A stretch of DNA of 38,909 bases from Comamonadaceae bacterium (lineage in GTDB: Bacteria > Pseudomonadota > Gammaproteobacteria > Burkholderiales > Burkholderiaceae_C). A program made the translations under genes and the position numbers. The notes beneath the pieces were generated by a model. The model saw only the letters and a program-made list of their open reading frames with translations, had not been told where the DNA came from and searched no databases. Shown in pieces: positions 18,353 to 27,902 of this stretch. The stretch is from contig JAHFQI010000012.1 of assembly GCA_023259355.1 (NCBI GenBank), positions 1 through 38,909 of the forward strand, in the 5' to 3' direction. The number at the start of each line of letters is the position of its first letter. The stretch's first letter is position 1.

Positions 18353-19438
18353 ATGACCGACTTTGAGCATTTTGTAGGAACCCGGCCCGTGACCGGTTCG
18401 CACGTCATCGACGTGGAACGTCTGAACGACTGGCTGGAGAAGAACCTTGCCGGGTTCAAGGGTCCGCTGACCGTGGAGATGTTCAAGGGCGGCCAGTCCA
18501 ACCCGACCTACAAGCTCATCACCCCTGGCGAAAGCTACGTCATGCGCGCCAAGCCCGGCCCCGTGGCAAAACTGCTGCCATCGGCCCACGCCGTGGAACG
18601 CGAATTCGCCGTGATGAAGGGCCTGCAAGGCACGGACGTGCCGGTCGCGCGCATGCACGTGCTCTGTGAGGACGAGTCGGTCATCGGCCGCGCGTTCTAC
18701 GTGATGGAATTCGTGCAGGGCCGCGTGCTGTGGGACCAGTCGCTGCCCGGCATGAGCCTCAGCGAGCGCGGCGCCATCTACAACGAAATGAACCGCGTAA
18801 TTGCCGCGCTGCACACCGTGAAATTCGCCGAGCGCGGCCTCGCCGGTTACGGCAAGCCCGGCAACTATTTCGAGCGCCAGATCGGCCGCTGGAGCAAGCA
18901 GTACGTGGCCTCGGTCACCCAGCCGATTCCCGAGATGGACCGGCTCATGGAATGGCTGCCCGCGCACATCCCGGCCAAGGCGCGGGATGAGGCCATGGTC
19001 AGCATCGTCCATGGCGACTACCGGCTCGACAACCTGATGTTCCACCCGACCGAGCCGCGTGTGCTGGCCGTGCTGGACTGGGAACTGTCCACCCTGGGCC
19101 ACCCGCTGGCCGACTTCAGCTACCACTGCATGGCCTGGCACATTCCGCCGGGCACCTTCCGCGGCATCGGCGGGCTTGATGTGGCCAGCCTGGGGATTCC
19201 CACCGAAGCCGAATACATCCGCATGTACTGCGACCGCACCGGCTTCACCACGCCCGAAGACTTGAAGGCCGACTGGAACTTCTACCTCGCCTACAACATG
19301 TTCCGCATCGCCGCCATTCTGCAAGGCATCGCCAAGCGCGTCGAAGCCGGCACGGCATCGAGCCCCCAGGCCAAGGCCTCCGGCGCCGGTGCCCGCCCCA
19401 TGGCCGAAATGGCCTGGAAATTTGCCCAGAAGGCCTGA
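18353..19438 (+). CDS. Phosphotransferase family protein (APH fold, acyl-CoA dehydrogenase-associated)
   Basis: A 361-residue aminoglycoside-phosphotransferase-like kinase. Motifs are the nucleotide loop [12 protein letters not shown] (about residue 45), [12 protein letters not shown] with the ATP-binding Lys region, the catalytic loop [14 protein letters not shown], and the metal-binding [11 protein letters not shown]. Proteins of this type usually sit beside an acyl-CoA dehydrogenase and correspond to the kinase half of ACAD10/11-like proteins, which phosphorylate 4-hydroxyacyl-CoA in their known eukaryotic versions. Here the dehydrogenase gene follows after 31 nt. The assignment as a hydroxyacyl-CoA kinase is inferred from context, not proven. 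Confidence 0.92.
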   Translation: MTDFEHFVGTRPVTGSHVIDVERLNDWLEKNLAGFKGPLTVEMFKGGQSNPTYKLITPGESYVMRAKPGPVAKLLPSAHAVEREFAVMKGLQGTDVPVARMHVLCEDESVIGRAFYVMEFVQGRVLWDQSLPGMSLSERGAIYNEMNRVIAALHTVKFAERGLAGYGKPGNYFERQIGRWSKQYVASVTQPIPEMDRLMEWLPAHIPAKARDEAMVSIVHGDYRLDNLMFHPTEPRVLAVLDWELSTLGHPLADFSYHCMAWHIPPGTFRGIGGLDVASLGIPTEAEYIRMYCDRTGFTTPEDLKADWNFYLAYNMFRIAAILQGIAKRVEAGTASSPQAKASGAGARPMAEMAWKFAQKA

Positions 19439-19469
19439 CCCCGATTCTCATCCGCCAAAGGAAACTGTC

Positions 19470-20729
<1,260 letters not shown>

Positions 20730-20734
20730 CAAAG

Positions 20735-20813
20735 CCCCCAACGCTTGTCGCTGCGTGTACTGCGCTGCCCCCGAGAGGGGCCGCATTCGCCTTGGGGCGG
20801 CCGGCTGCGCCTG
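20735..20813. repeat. Intergenic palindromic repeat, copy 1
   Basis: A roughly 79-nt GC-rich element between the acyl-CoA dehydrogenase and GST genes. It shares the ordered blocks CCCCCA, CGCT-GT, CGTGTA, CGCTGCCCCC-GAG, and CGCCTTGGGGCGGCC with copy 2 at 38101-38174. Internal hairpins (CCCC-GAG-GGGG, and the CGCCTTGGGGCG end) are visible. I regard it as a dispersed intergenic repeat of Comamonadaceae type. Confidence 0.75.
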
Positions 20814-20870
20814 AGCCTGCAAAAATACGGCAGACCGGAGAAAATCCGCCCTTTACCAAGGAATCCCGAC

Positions 20871-21563
20871 GTGATTGACGTTTTCTCCTGGCCCACGTCC
20901 AACGGCCACAAGGTCCACATCATGCTGGAGGAATGCGGTCTTCCGTACCGCGTTCACCCCATCAACATTGGTGCCGGCGACCAGTTCAAGCCCGACTTCC
21001 TCAAGATCAGCCCGAACAACAAGATCCCCGCGCTCACCGATTCCGAAGGCCCCGGCGGCAAGCCGATCTCGCTGTTCGAGTCGGGCGCCATCCTGCTGTA
21101 CCTGGCAGCCAAGACCGGCAAGTTGCTGCCCAAATCCGACCGGCAGAAATACGAAGTCCTGCAGTGGCTGATGTTCCAGATGGGCGGCGTGGGTCCGATG
21201 CTCGGCCAGGCCCATCATTTCCGCCTCTATGCGCCCGAGAAGATCGAATACGCGTTCAACCGCTACACCAACGAAGCCAAGCGCCTGTATGGCGTCATGG
21301 AAAAGCAGCTTGAGAAGAAGCGGTTCATCGCCGGCAACCAATACACCATCGCCGACATTGCGATCTTCCCGTGGCTGCGCAACTGGCAAAACCAGGGCAT
21401 CGATTGGGCCGACTACCCGCACCTCAAGGAATGGTTCGACCGCATCGGCAACCGGCCGGCCGTCAAGCGCGGCGTGCAGGTTCTGGCCCATGCGCGCAAG
21501 CCCATCACGGACGACAAATCGCGCGAAGTGTTGTTTGGCAAGACGCAATACAGCCAGCACTGA
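20871..21563 (+). CDS. Glutathione S-transferase family protein (Nu-class/YfcG-like)
   Basis: A 230-residue two-domain protein. The start is GTG at 20871, with AAGGA 8 nt upstream; the longer frame begins inside the upstream repeat and is rejected. The N-terminal thioredoxin-like domain has FSWPTSNGHKVHIMLEE and the glutathione-binding NNKIPALTD and ISLFESGAILLYLA. The all-helical C-terminal domain has YTIADIAIFPWLRNW. Features match the Nu-class disulfide-bond oxidoreductase group (YfcG/YghU), which uses glutathione without a classic Tyr/Ser/Cys nucleophile. It may protect against reactive intermediates from the adjacent catabolic genes. Confidence 0.92.
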   Translation: MIDVFSWPTSNGHKVHIMLEECGLPYRVHPINIGAGDQFKPDFLKISPNNKIPALTDSEGPGGKPISLFESGAILLYLAAKTGKLLPKSDRQKYEVLQWLMFQMGGVGPMLGQAHHFRLYAPEKIEYAFNRYTNEAKRLYGVMEKQLEKKRFIAGNQYTIADIAIFPWLRNWQNQGIDWADYPHLKEWFDRIGNRPAVKRGVQVLAHARKPITDDKSREVLFGKTQYSQH

Positions 21564-21602
21564 AGAAACGAGGCCCTGCAGGCAGTAGAATGCAAGGCTT
21601 GT

Positions 21603-21679
<77 letters not shown>

Positions 21680-21688
21680 TTCATCTGA

Positions 21689-21711
21689 AAAGGCCCACCT
21701 GATGGGCCTTT
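21689..21711 (+). terminator. Hairpin between tRNA-Pro and tRNA-Arg
   Basis: A 9-bp perfect stem AAAGGCCCA / TGGGCCTTT with a 5-nt loop, 9 nt after tRNA-Pro. There is little T-tract beyond the stem, so it may be a weak terminator or a processing element in a joint transcript. Confidence 0.55.
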
Positions 21712-21718
21712 CATCCAT

Positions 21719-21795
21719 CTGCCCGTAGCTCAACTGGATAGAGCAACGGCCTTCTAAGCCGTAGGTCGGGGGTTCGAGTCCCTCCGGGCAGGCCA
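21719..21795 (+). tRNA. tRNA-Arg (anticodon TCT), integration target
   Basis: A 77-nt cloverleaf. The acceptor CTGCCCG pairs perfectly with CGGGCAG, the discriminator is G and CCA is encoded. The anticodon stem ACGGC / GCCGT has the loop CTTCTAA (TCT). The 3' half from 21751 is the left copy of a 38-bp repeat found again at 31243, so the 3' end now present came in with the element and restores the gene. Confidence 0.95.
21751..21788 (+). repeat. attL, 38-bp direct repeat (left copy)
   Basis: The anticodon-loop-to-acceptor part of tRNA-Arg (from CTTCTAAGCC to CCTCCGGG) is repeated identically at 31243-31280. After the repeat the left side reads CAGGCCA. Confidence 0.92.
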
Positions 21796-21842
21796 GTAAA
21801 CACTAGGTTTCATGCTACAAATTAAGTAGCAAACCCCATCCA

Positions 21843-21862
21843 GGGTAACGCCGGGGTAACAA
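21843..21862 (+). promoter_or_regulatory. Left arm-type integrase site (putative)
   Basis: Two GGGTAAC units in tandem, 10 nt apart. The 20-nt unit matches 31094-31113 at 19 of 20 positions in the same orientation, 55 nt inside attL. Shared repeats near both ends suit arm binding by a tyrosine integrase. Confidence 0.6.
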
Positions 21863-21914
21863 ATCCAGTGACCCGGCTCTTGTGATGCTTTTTCGCGACG
21901 CGGGCAGACTTCCC

Positions 21915-21942
21915 ATCGACAAAGTAGACAGTCTCGACGGAC
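21915..21942. repeat. TGTCGA/TGTCTA repeat cluster near attL
   Basis: Three 9-mers in tandem on the plus strand (TCGACAAAG, TAGACAGTC, TCGACGGAC). Read on the minus strand, CTGTCTACTTTGTCGAT (21915-21931) is identical to the plus strand at 25440-25456. Confidence 0.7.
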
Positions 21943-22468
21943 TCAACCCCAAAGCAGAAAGCCGGCCAACGTCCCCGCTTGCCGGCTCCTGTGCCTATCG
22001 TGCGCCCTTGCACCAATCCCACCCTTCACCCGTTGACTGAATATGGTGCAAGCACCGCGCCACAGACTGTCACGGGCTTTCTGGCCGCCCCCGCTGACCG
22101 GGCGGGCGGGGCCTGGTGGGGCCGGTCGTAGCCTTTCGGCCTTAACCGGTATACCAGCAGGACGGCACGTCATGTGAACGTTCCGGTGCCGGGCCCCTGC
22201 CTTGGGTGCGATGCAGGCGCACTGGCTGGTGGGAGCGGTTCGTGCGGCGCCATGTTCGGCCTTGCGTGATGTGTGTGGGGGTGTTGCCTTCGCATTCCAG
22301 CGATAGGCGCGCACCTGTCGAGACTTCCCGGAGAGGAGTCGCCCCCTTCGTGCGCTTGCGCGGGATTCAGTCGAATCATGCGCGGGGTGTCGCTCATGGG
22401 GCGGCGCTGCAAACGCCAGGGGTTGGCGGGCTATGAGCAACCCCTCGCCCGCCGTCCAGATTGCGAAT

Positions 22469-24364
22469 TTACGCGCCAGGGTTCTTGTACAGACCACGGT
22501 AATCGATCACACCGGCCGCGAAATCCAAGCGGACTTTGTAGCTGATGGCATCGCGCTCGAATTCGGTGTTTTCCTCCAGGTATGGGCGGGGTTCGCCGGC
22601 CAGATAGGCGCGCAGGATGCCCTCGATTTGGCTCGGAGACGCAGACAGATACCACGCCGTAACGCTGTGGGCGTCCAAACGCGGATCGGCAACCAGCGTC
22701 AGGCCTCGGATAAATTCCGCATTGGGTGTTGCATTGTTGCGGGACGGGTCCACAAGACTGGACAAAATTTGCTCCGCGCTGGTTTCCAGTGCAGCCGGCA
22801 CGATCAGGAACTTGGGTTGCGGATCGACGTAACCCAGTCCTGCCAGGCCCTTCTGCTGACGCATAGCAGACCGGGCCGTGCCCAGACTGGCGATGCTCAA
22901 GGCTGCGGCGGCGCCCAGGTTGCCGTGATCGGTGCTGAACAGCGCGAAGCCGTCGCCCAAGGTGGGGTTGCCGTTCAGAACTCCGTAGACCTTGTCGGCC
23001 TCCAGGCGGCGCGCTGCAACGCCGAAAGCTTTTGGCATGATCGTGAACGCGCTCAGGTCGTCATTCACCAACGCCTGCCGACTGATTTGCAGGATCCTGC
23101 CGTATGCGGCAATCTGGAACGCTGCGGCGCCGTCGGACATTTGGCCGTGCTTGTATTCGGCCAGCTCGGGAATTTCCAGCAGACCGGGCGCTTCGCTCAA
23201 ATTCACCAGCGTCTGTTGCTTGAAGTCAGCAACGTCGCGTTCTGCCGTCCACAGGGTGTGACCATTGGGTGCTGATTCGTAGCCCAACGCCATTGCTTTT
23301 CCAGCAGTGTTGGCCAACAGCGCAGGAAAGTCGGACGTACTCAACGCGGCACTGATGACCGAGCCCGGATTCATATCGCGGGTTGCTTTGCCCGTCATCG
23401 AGAGGATGGCCTCAGCCATGCCGACGATGCCCAGGCGTTGCAGGTCGCGGGCGCCAGGGTGCGGCTCGGAAACACTCACGCCGGCACGGCGCAACAGCAC
23501 ATCCTGCGCTGCAGCCTTGAAATCACTCAGGCGATTGTCGCCGCCGAAGCTGGGGATGTAGTGCGCGCCGATAGGGCTGCATTGCGAGCCAATGTGCGCA
23601 AGCAGGCGATCAGCCGCGGCTTGCGCGCCGATGCTGGGATCGGCCTCGCAGCGGGCCTGCAGCTCAGCAACTCCTTCGCGTTGAACAAAGTGACTGAATT
23701 TGGCGCGGATGTCGTTACGGCGCTGGCTTTCGGCCTGCACAGCGGCGGCGCGAATGGCTTCGGGATTGGTGGCTTGGGTGGTGGCGGTCATGTTGATCCT
23801 TTGAGCAAAAACGGGGGGAAGGGGGTGTCGTGCTGCCACGGCGTTGGCTGGCGCAGCGGGTATGGCGGCAATGTCGCTGATGACTTCATCGATCAGGCCA
23901 AGCGCTTGGGCCTCGGCTGCGGTGAACCAGTGGTCGGTGCCATCGAGCCAAGTACGGATGACGGCATCGGGTTGCCCGGTGCGCCGGTAGGCAATCAGCA
24001 TCGACTCCCGGACCTGGTCAAGCAGATCAGCGCTGCCGCGAAGTGAGTCGGCATTGCCCGTCGTGCTGGTCCATGGCGCATGAACCATAAGTAACGCGGA
24101 TTCGTGCGCGCGGCGGATGGTGCCCGACTGCAGGATCACACTGGCGATGGACAGCGCCCAGCCGACAACTTCAACGGTGATGCCGCCTGGCCAGCTGCGC
24201 AGCATGTTGAAACAGGCGATGCCGTCAGCAACATTTCCGCCATCGGAATTGATTTCGACCTGCAGCGGCACGGCGCGGTCGAAGCCGTCAAGCTGGAATC
24301 TCAGCGACTCCGTGGTCGCCTCGGTGACGGAACCGGTGATGCTGATTTTTTGGGGTAGTTGCAT
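22469..24364 (-). CDS. ClpP-like prohead protease / major capsid protein fusion
   Basis: A 631-residue fusion. Residues 1-165 form a ClpP-fold (S14-type) protease: Ser72 in VGWALSIAS, His95 in LMVHAPW and Asp159 in LGLIDEV make the expected triad. After a linker, residues from about 192 to the end form a capsid protein with RDMNPGSVISAALSTSDFPALL, ARRLEADKVYGVLNGNP and FLIVPAALETSAEQI. Fusions of this kind are known as phage prohead protease/major capsid proteins; the protease would cut the capsid precursor during head maturation. The start at 24364 (MQLPQKISITG) follows the previous stop by 17 nt; a longer frame to 24616 overlaps the upstream gene. No strong ribosome-binding site is seen, so coupled translation is likely. 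Confidence 0.9.
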   Translation of the reverse strand: MQLPQKISITGSVTEATTESLRFQLDGFDRAVPLQVEINSDGGNVADGIACFNMLRSWPGGITVEVVGWALSIASVILQSGTIRRAHESALLMVHAPWTSTTGNADSLRGSADLLDQVRESMLIAYRRTGQPDAVIRTWLDGTDHWFTAAEAQALGLIDEVISDIAAIPAAPANAVAARHPLPPVFAQRINMTATTQATNPEAIRAAAVQAESQRRNDIRAKFSHFVQREGVAELQARCEADPSIGAQAAADRLLAHIGSQCSPIGAHYIPSFGGDNRLSDFKAAAQDVLLRRAGVSVSEPHPGARDLQRLGIVGMAEAILSMTGKATRDMNPGSVISAALSTSDFPALLANTAGKAMALGYESAPNGHTLWTAERDVADFKQQTLVNLSEAPGLLEIPELAEYKHGQMSDGAAAFQIAAYGRILQISRQALVNDDLSAFTIMPKAFGVAARRLEADKVYGVLNGNPTLGDGFALFSTDHGNLGAAAALSIASLGTARSAMRQQKGLAGLGYVDPQPKFLIVPAALETSAEQILSSLVDPSRNNATPNAEFIRGLTLVADPRLDAHSVTAWYLSASPSQIEGILRAYLAGEPRPYLEENTEFERDAISYKVRLDFAAGVIDYRGLYKNPGA

Positions 24365-24381
24365 GGCGGGCTGGGGTGGCG

Positions 24382-24915
24382 TTAGAGAAACTGTGAAAGC
24401 AGTTTCCCCCCCGTTGTCTTTTGCGAAAACCCCTTGTTTCGCGAAAGAGTCGCGTACAAACCGCTGGCGGTCGTCGGCAACTTGACGTCGGTGCGCGCTG
24501 CTTGCCAAATGTGTCGGGTGTATTCCGGCCAGTGGGCTGGCGGCGCGGACAGTCGCTTGGTCTTGGGCCAGGTGCTTCGCATGAAGCGGTCCACCTCGAT
24601 TGCCAGACGTTGGCATCGATGCCAGGTGCTGACGCCATCGTCAAGGGCAACGGACTGCAGGGCTGCGTGCAGGTGCTGATCGCGCTGAATCATCAGCAAT
24701 TGCTCCTGCAGTCGGGTCTTGCCAGCGCCCGCCAAGCCCAACGCCAGGTCGAGCGATTCATCGCGCCGGATTGCTCGCAGAATGCCGCGCACGGCCCACT
24801 CTCGGGTAGAGGCGTCCACGGGACGGCCATCGATCAGCGAGCCCAGCAAATCGCCCAGCATGTCGGCGGGACTGGTGGGGCTTTGCACTCTGTAGTGGGG
24901 GTGTCCGTTTTCCAT
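24382..24915 (-). CDS. Hypothetical protein of the element
   Basis: A 177-residue protein starting MENGHPHYRVQSPTSPADML. It is mostly helical and Trp/Arg-rich, with no recognised family. The segment GLAGAGKT near residue 60 fits the Walker A pattern, but no Walker B or other ATPase motif follows, so nucleotide binding is doubtful. It lies between the 96-residue gene (10-nt gap) and the capsid fusion (17-nt gap), so it belongs to the same transcript and might assist head assembly; that role is only positional. Confidence 0.75.
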   Translation of the reverse strand: MENGHPHYRVQSPTSPADMLGDLLGSLIDGRPVDASTREWAVRGILRAIRRDESLDLALGLAGAGKTRLQEQLLMIQRDQHLHAALQSVALDDGVSTWHRCQRLAIEVDRFMRSTWPKTKRLSAPPAHWPEYTRHIWQAARTDVKLPTTASGLYATLSRNKGFSQKTTGGKLLSQFL

Positions 24916-24925
24916 ACGGCCGCCA

Positions 24926-25216
24926 TCAGTGGCCGGAATTGCGCGCTTCCACGGCGTTGACCGTGAACAGGTGTGCTTTGCCGCCGTGGCTGCAGTAATG
25001 GCCCTCTGCCGATACACCGCGTTTCGTAAACATCACCGTTGTCTCAATGAATGCGTCGCCGTCCGCGATGGAGTCCAGATTCGCCAGGGCCGCTGCCTTG
25101 CCTTCTTTCATCAAGGCCTTCATCGCCAGGCCCATCAGGCCCGCCCCGGCAGCGTCAATCAAGGTTTGAATCCCGTCGTCATCCCCATCATTCTGGTTTG
25201 TGATTTCGTTGCTCAT
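24926..25216 (-). CDS. Hypothetical protein of the element
   Basis: A 96-residue unknown protein. The start is at MSNEITNQNDGDDDG, with GAAAG about 9 nt upstream; an in-frame ATG 13 codons earlier is less likely. It has an acidic N-terminus, then a small hydrophobic helix (GAGLMGLAMKALMKEGK), and a C-terminal part with a Cys-Ser-His-Gly-Gly stretch. No family is recognised. It is the first gene after the repeat-rich gap and heads the transcript that ends with the capsid gene. Confidence 0.7.
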   Translation of the reverse strand: MSNEITNQNDGDDDGIQTLIDAAGAGLMGLAMKALMKEGKAAALANLDSIADGDAFIETTVMFTKRGVSAEGHYCSHGGKAHLFTVNAVEARNSGH

Positions 25217-25380
25217 GTCGTTCTTTCGTTGGTTGGTAGTGGTGGGGGACATCACCCCCCAAGAGGTAGCCGCAAACTAGATGGGCCACGCCGCCGAATT
25301 CGCCCGCGAGGGTCACCCCCCCGGGAGTACCTTTCTTCAGGCACGCGACATCCCCGACCAGCGCGGCCCCGTCCACCCCC

Positions 25381-25546
25381 CCTATCGACAATCTCGACAA
25401 TCTCGACAGACGCCCCGCAGTCACTCGGGTTTGTCTACTCTGTCTACTTTGTCGATAGGTGCAGGGGTTGAGGCTCATAATTGATTGATACAGAAAGAAA
25501 AAGGGTTAAAAAATGCTTATGGCGACAGACTCGGTTATGTCGACAG
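25381..25546. other. Iteron-like array with AT-rich tract (candidate origin or regulatory centre)
   Basis: The left side has three 9-mers (TCGACAATC, TCGACAATC, TCGACAGAC). The right side has their inverted counterparts (TTTGTCTAC, TCTGTCTAC, TTTGTCGAT). The outer edges form a perfect 11-bp dyad CCTATCGACAA (25381-25391) / TTGTCGATAGG (25449-25459). A strikingly AT-rich tract follows (about 25477-25520). Then come two copies of TTATG-G/T-CGACAG (25517-25528 and 25535-25546, 18 nt apart), the last overlapping the DUF3987 stop. Iterons beside an AT-rich segment next to replication genes are the usual look of a replication origin; this role is inferred. Confidence 0.6.
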
Positions 25547-27085
25547 CACCTTGGGATTGACTCGGTAGGCCGTGGTCGGTGGTGCGCCCTTGTTGTGGCG
25601 CTTGAACCCGCGCAGTACGTCCTGGTTCTCCAGTCGCTCCAGCGCCTTCTGAAGCCGGTCCACGCTTCGAAATCGCCCTTCCTGCGCCTTCTGCGCCTCG
25701 CGCCTGGTGAACTCGGCCAAATCACCCGCCCGGACCCACTTCACGATGGCCCCGGCGTCCGCGTCCGCCGCATCCGTGCCCAGCAGCCCGAAGGCCGCCT
25801 GCGCATGGGGGATCAGCAGCCGCGCCAGCCGCACGGCCCGGTCCATGGCAGCCCAGCTCACCTCGGGCGCCTGCAGCCCCATCTCGGCCAACTCCAACAG
25901 CGCCGCCACCCGCGCCACCGCGCCGGGCAGCTTGCTGGTCCAGTCGCTGATGGACTCATACCGGCCACCGTCGCCCTGCTCGCGCTCGATGGCTTCGGCC
26001 ATGTCAAGCCAGATCTCCCGCGCCGCTTCAGACAAGGGCAGCGTCTTGGGTGCCTGTGCGGGACCGGGCACGCCCTCCAGCAGCGCGAACAGCCGCCGCT
26101 GGTACTCATCCTTCACCGCATGGGGGATCGGCGTATGTCGGCGCACGTCGCGGGTGCCCACGTTGCTGGCCGGCATGGCGTACAGGAACCGCGCCAGCAG
26201 GCCGGAATCCCTGAACCGGCGCGAGCTGGCCACCTCGGACAGCACACCCGGCTGCAGCAGCAAGCCGAATGACAGCGCGGGTTGGTCAACGTGGGCAGAT
26301 CGGCCGGCCCGGTCCACCCGCATGGCGCTGCCCGCGTGCCCCTGCAGGAAGACGTCCAGGTTGGCCGCGCCCCCGTTGTAGATGCCGGCCATGATGAGGA
26401 AGATTCCCGCCTCGTCCTAGTGCACCGCCATGCGCTCGCCGTGTTCCACCAGCATGGCCTGCAGCCGCTCGGCTGTGGTGTCTCCGCTGAACAGTCGCGG
26501 CGCCCGGATTTCATCGGGCATGTCGGTTTCCTCACGCTCGATCTCCGCCGTGATCGCCGCGCGTTCGCTGGCGTCCTTGGCTTTGGCGCCGTCCTGCTGC
26601 AGGCGTTCAATCCGCTTTTTTGCAACGGCGCGTTGGGCGTTGACCTTGGCAATCTCGCCGCGCATGCGGTCGCGCAACAGCTTTTCCCAATAGACCAGCG
26701 GCCCCAGCATGGCGCCCAGGACGGCGCTCTTGCGTGTGCCGCTGGGTGACGCGCTCAGGGTCCACAGCGCCAGCGGCTCGGTGTATCCGTCGCCATAGGG
26801 CGCCACCTCAAACCGGCGCTGCAGCACAGTCGCCAGCACGGCCAGGCCGGACATAACCGCCAGGGCTGGCGGCGTCTGTGTGGCCTCGGCCAGGGCGTGC
26901 GCCATGTCACCCAGCCAGGTGGGCAGCAAGTCCGGCGGTATGGACGGGGTTCGCAGCATGCCGGGCAAGATCGGGTCCGGCCACTCAGGCGGCGCGACCG
27001 TGGGCGCGGCCTGGTCAACCTGTCGGCGCACCTCTTCCAGGCCGGCCATGTCCGCCAGGTCGTTAAAGTCCGTCGCAATGCTCAT
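25535..27085 (-). pseudogene. DUF3987 domain protein (helicase/primase-like), interrupted by an in-frame TAG
   Basis: A 517-codon frame with the features of DUF3987 replication proteins of phages and satellites. It includes the P-loop-like SPSGTRKSAVLGAML (about residues 112-126), a coiled stretch (150-195), DTTAERLQAMLVEHGERMAV and DEAGIFLIMAGIYNGG. Codon 223 is TAG (26417-26419), exactly before the DEAG Walker-B-like motif; the frame is otherwise open and conserved on both sides. A serine codon TCG to TAG change would explain it. The result would be a 222-residue N-terminal fragment and, if restarted, a C-terminal part. The start overlaps the Toprim gene by ATGA. Suppression or sequencing error cannot be excluded. 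Confidence 0.8.
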
Positions 27086-27894
27086 GGGCGGACCTCCGGG
27101 AACCGTGGCACCGCCACTGAGCCGCCAATGGCCCGCGCCGCCGCCGTGGCGTGCGTCACGCCGGGGTTGTTAGAAGTGGCCGCATCGTCGTCAGCACAGA
27201 TGACCATGGTCAAGCGCGGGAACTTCGCCCGCAGCGCCCGAGCCACGGGTTCCAGATTGCCGCAGTTGAAGCACACAGCCACCGCCGCGCCGGTCGCCTG
27301 GTGCAAGGTGCAGCCGGTGGCCAACCCTTCGGCCAATAGCAGCAAGCCAGCGGGCCGGCCGATGGCGAAGTAACAGCCCCTGATGCGCCCGCCCGTCAGG
27401 AATCGCTTGGATCCGTCCGGGCTGATGAACTGCAGCGTGTGCAGCGTGCCGGTAACGTCACGAGCCGGGATCACCAGCATGTCGCGCAACTGGCGAACAC
27501 CGATGGCCGGAACGCGCTTGCGCTGCAGGTAGGGGTGCGCGTTGGTGGCCGGGTGTGCCCACGCCCACAGCTTCGCGGCTCGCTCGGATGCGGACGCATG
27601 CACGGCCGCCTGCTCCGCGGCGCGGGCCTGCTGCATGGCTTTCATCTGGCGTTGCAGCTCGGCGCGCTGGGCTGGCGTCGGTGGTGTGGTGGTGGCTTCG
27701 CGCCAGGTGTGCGACTCGCCGGTCTTCCAGCTCCCGAACGCGCCGGCCATGACCGGGTGGCTGTAGAGCACGGCCCAGCCGTTGCGGCTGCCGGACTTGT
27801 CGCCCTCGACGCGGTAGCGGGTCAGCTTGCCGTCTTCGCGCAGCTCCAACGCCTTGGCCGGACCCAAGCCGGCGCCGCGCATGGCGTCCAACAT
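27082..27894 (-). CDS. Toprim domain protein, primase-like
   Basis: A 270-residue protein. The start is at MLDAMRGAGLGPAKALEL (27894), 8 nt after the preceding stop; a TTG overlapping that stop (27906) is an alternative. The N-terminal half resembles phage/plasmid primases that bind template (GKLTRYRVEGDKSG, LYSHPVMAGAFGSW). The Toprim part lies at about 180-260: LLLAEGLATGCTLHQATGAA with the catalytic Glu, and MVICADDDAATSN with the metal-binding Asp residues. It should prime replication of the element together with the DUF3987 protein, whose start it overlaps by 4 nt. Confidence 0.85.
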   Translation of the reverse strand: MLDAMRGAGLGPAKALELREDGKLTRYRVEGDKSGSRNGWAVLYSHPVMAGAFGSWKTGESHTWREATTTPPTPAQRAELQRQMKAMQQARAAEQAAVHASASERAAKLWAWAHPATNAHPYLQRKRVPAIGVRQLRDMLVIPARDVTGTLHTLQFISPDGSKRFLTGGRIRGCYFAIGRPAGLLLLAEGLATGCTLHQATGAAVAVCFNCGNLEPVARALRAKFPRLTMVICADDDAATSNNPGVTHATAAARAIGGSVAVPRFPEVRP

Positions 27895-27902
27895 GCAGGC
27901 CG

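Larger units (their letters stand above)
21796..22468. other. Left end of the element, no credible gene
   Basis: About 670 nt between tRNA-Arg and the capsid stop. It holds the left arm-type repeat (21843), a hairpin TGCTAC / GTAGCA (21813-21831), and a cluster of TCGACA-type 9-mers (21915). Beyond these, a strongly GC-rich stretch (about 22080-22200) contains a possible weak hairpin downstream of the capsid gene. Short frames on both strands have skewed composition and no ribosome-binding site. In a complete prophage this is where further head or packaging genes would be expected. Confidence 0.6.

Noticed and set aside
21822-22022. Short minus-strand frame at the left end containing VESVETVYFVDGKS
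   Set aside because: Its apparent protein repeats come from translating the 9-bp TGTCGA repeats and it runs through the integrase arm site.
22170-22412. Possible small minus-strand gene downstream of the capsid gene (MSDTPRMIRLNPAQ...)
   Set aside because: It has a Pro/His-rich low-complexity product, no ribosome-binding site, and no conserved look; kept as non-coding.
25381-25459. CRISPR array
   Set aside because: Repeats are 9-mers in direct tandem without unique spacers of 30-40 nt, and no cas genes are present.
25188-25478. 96-codon minus-strand frame over the repeat array (MSLNPCTYRQSRQ...)
   Set aside because: The RLSRLSRLS-type sequence is a by-product of the iterons; it overlaps the next gene and has no ribosome-binding site.
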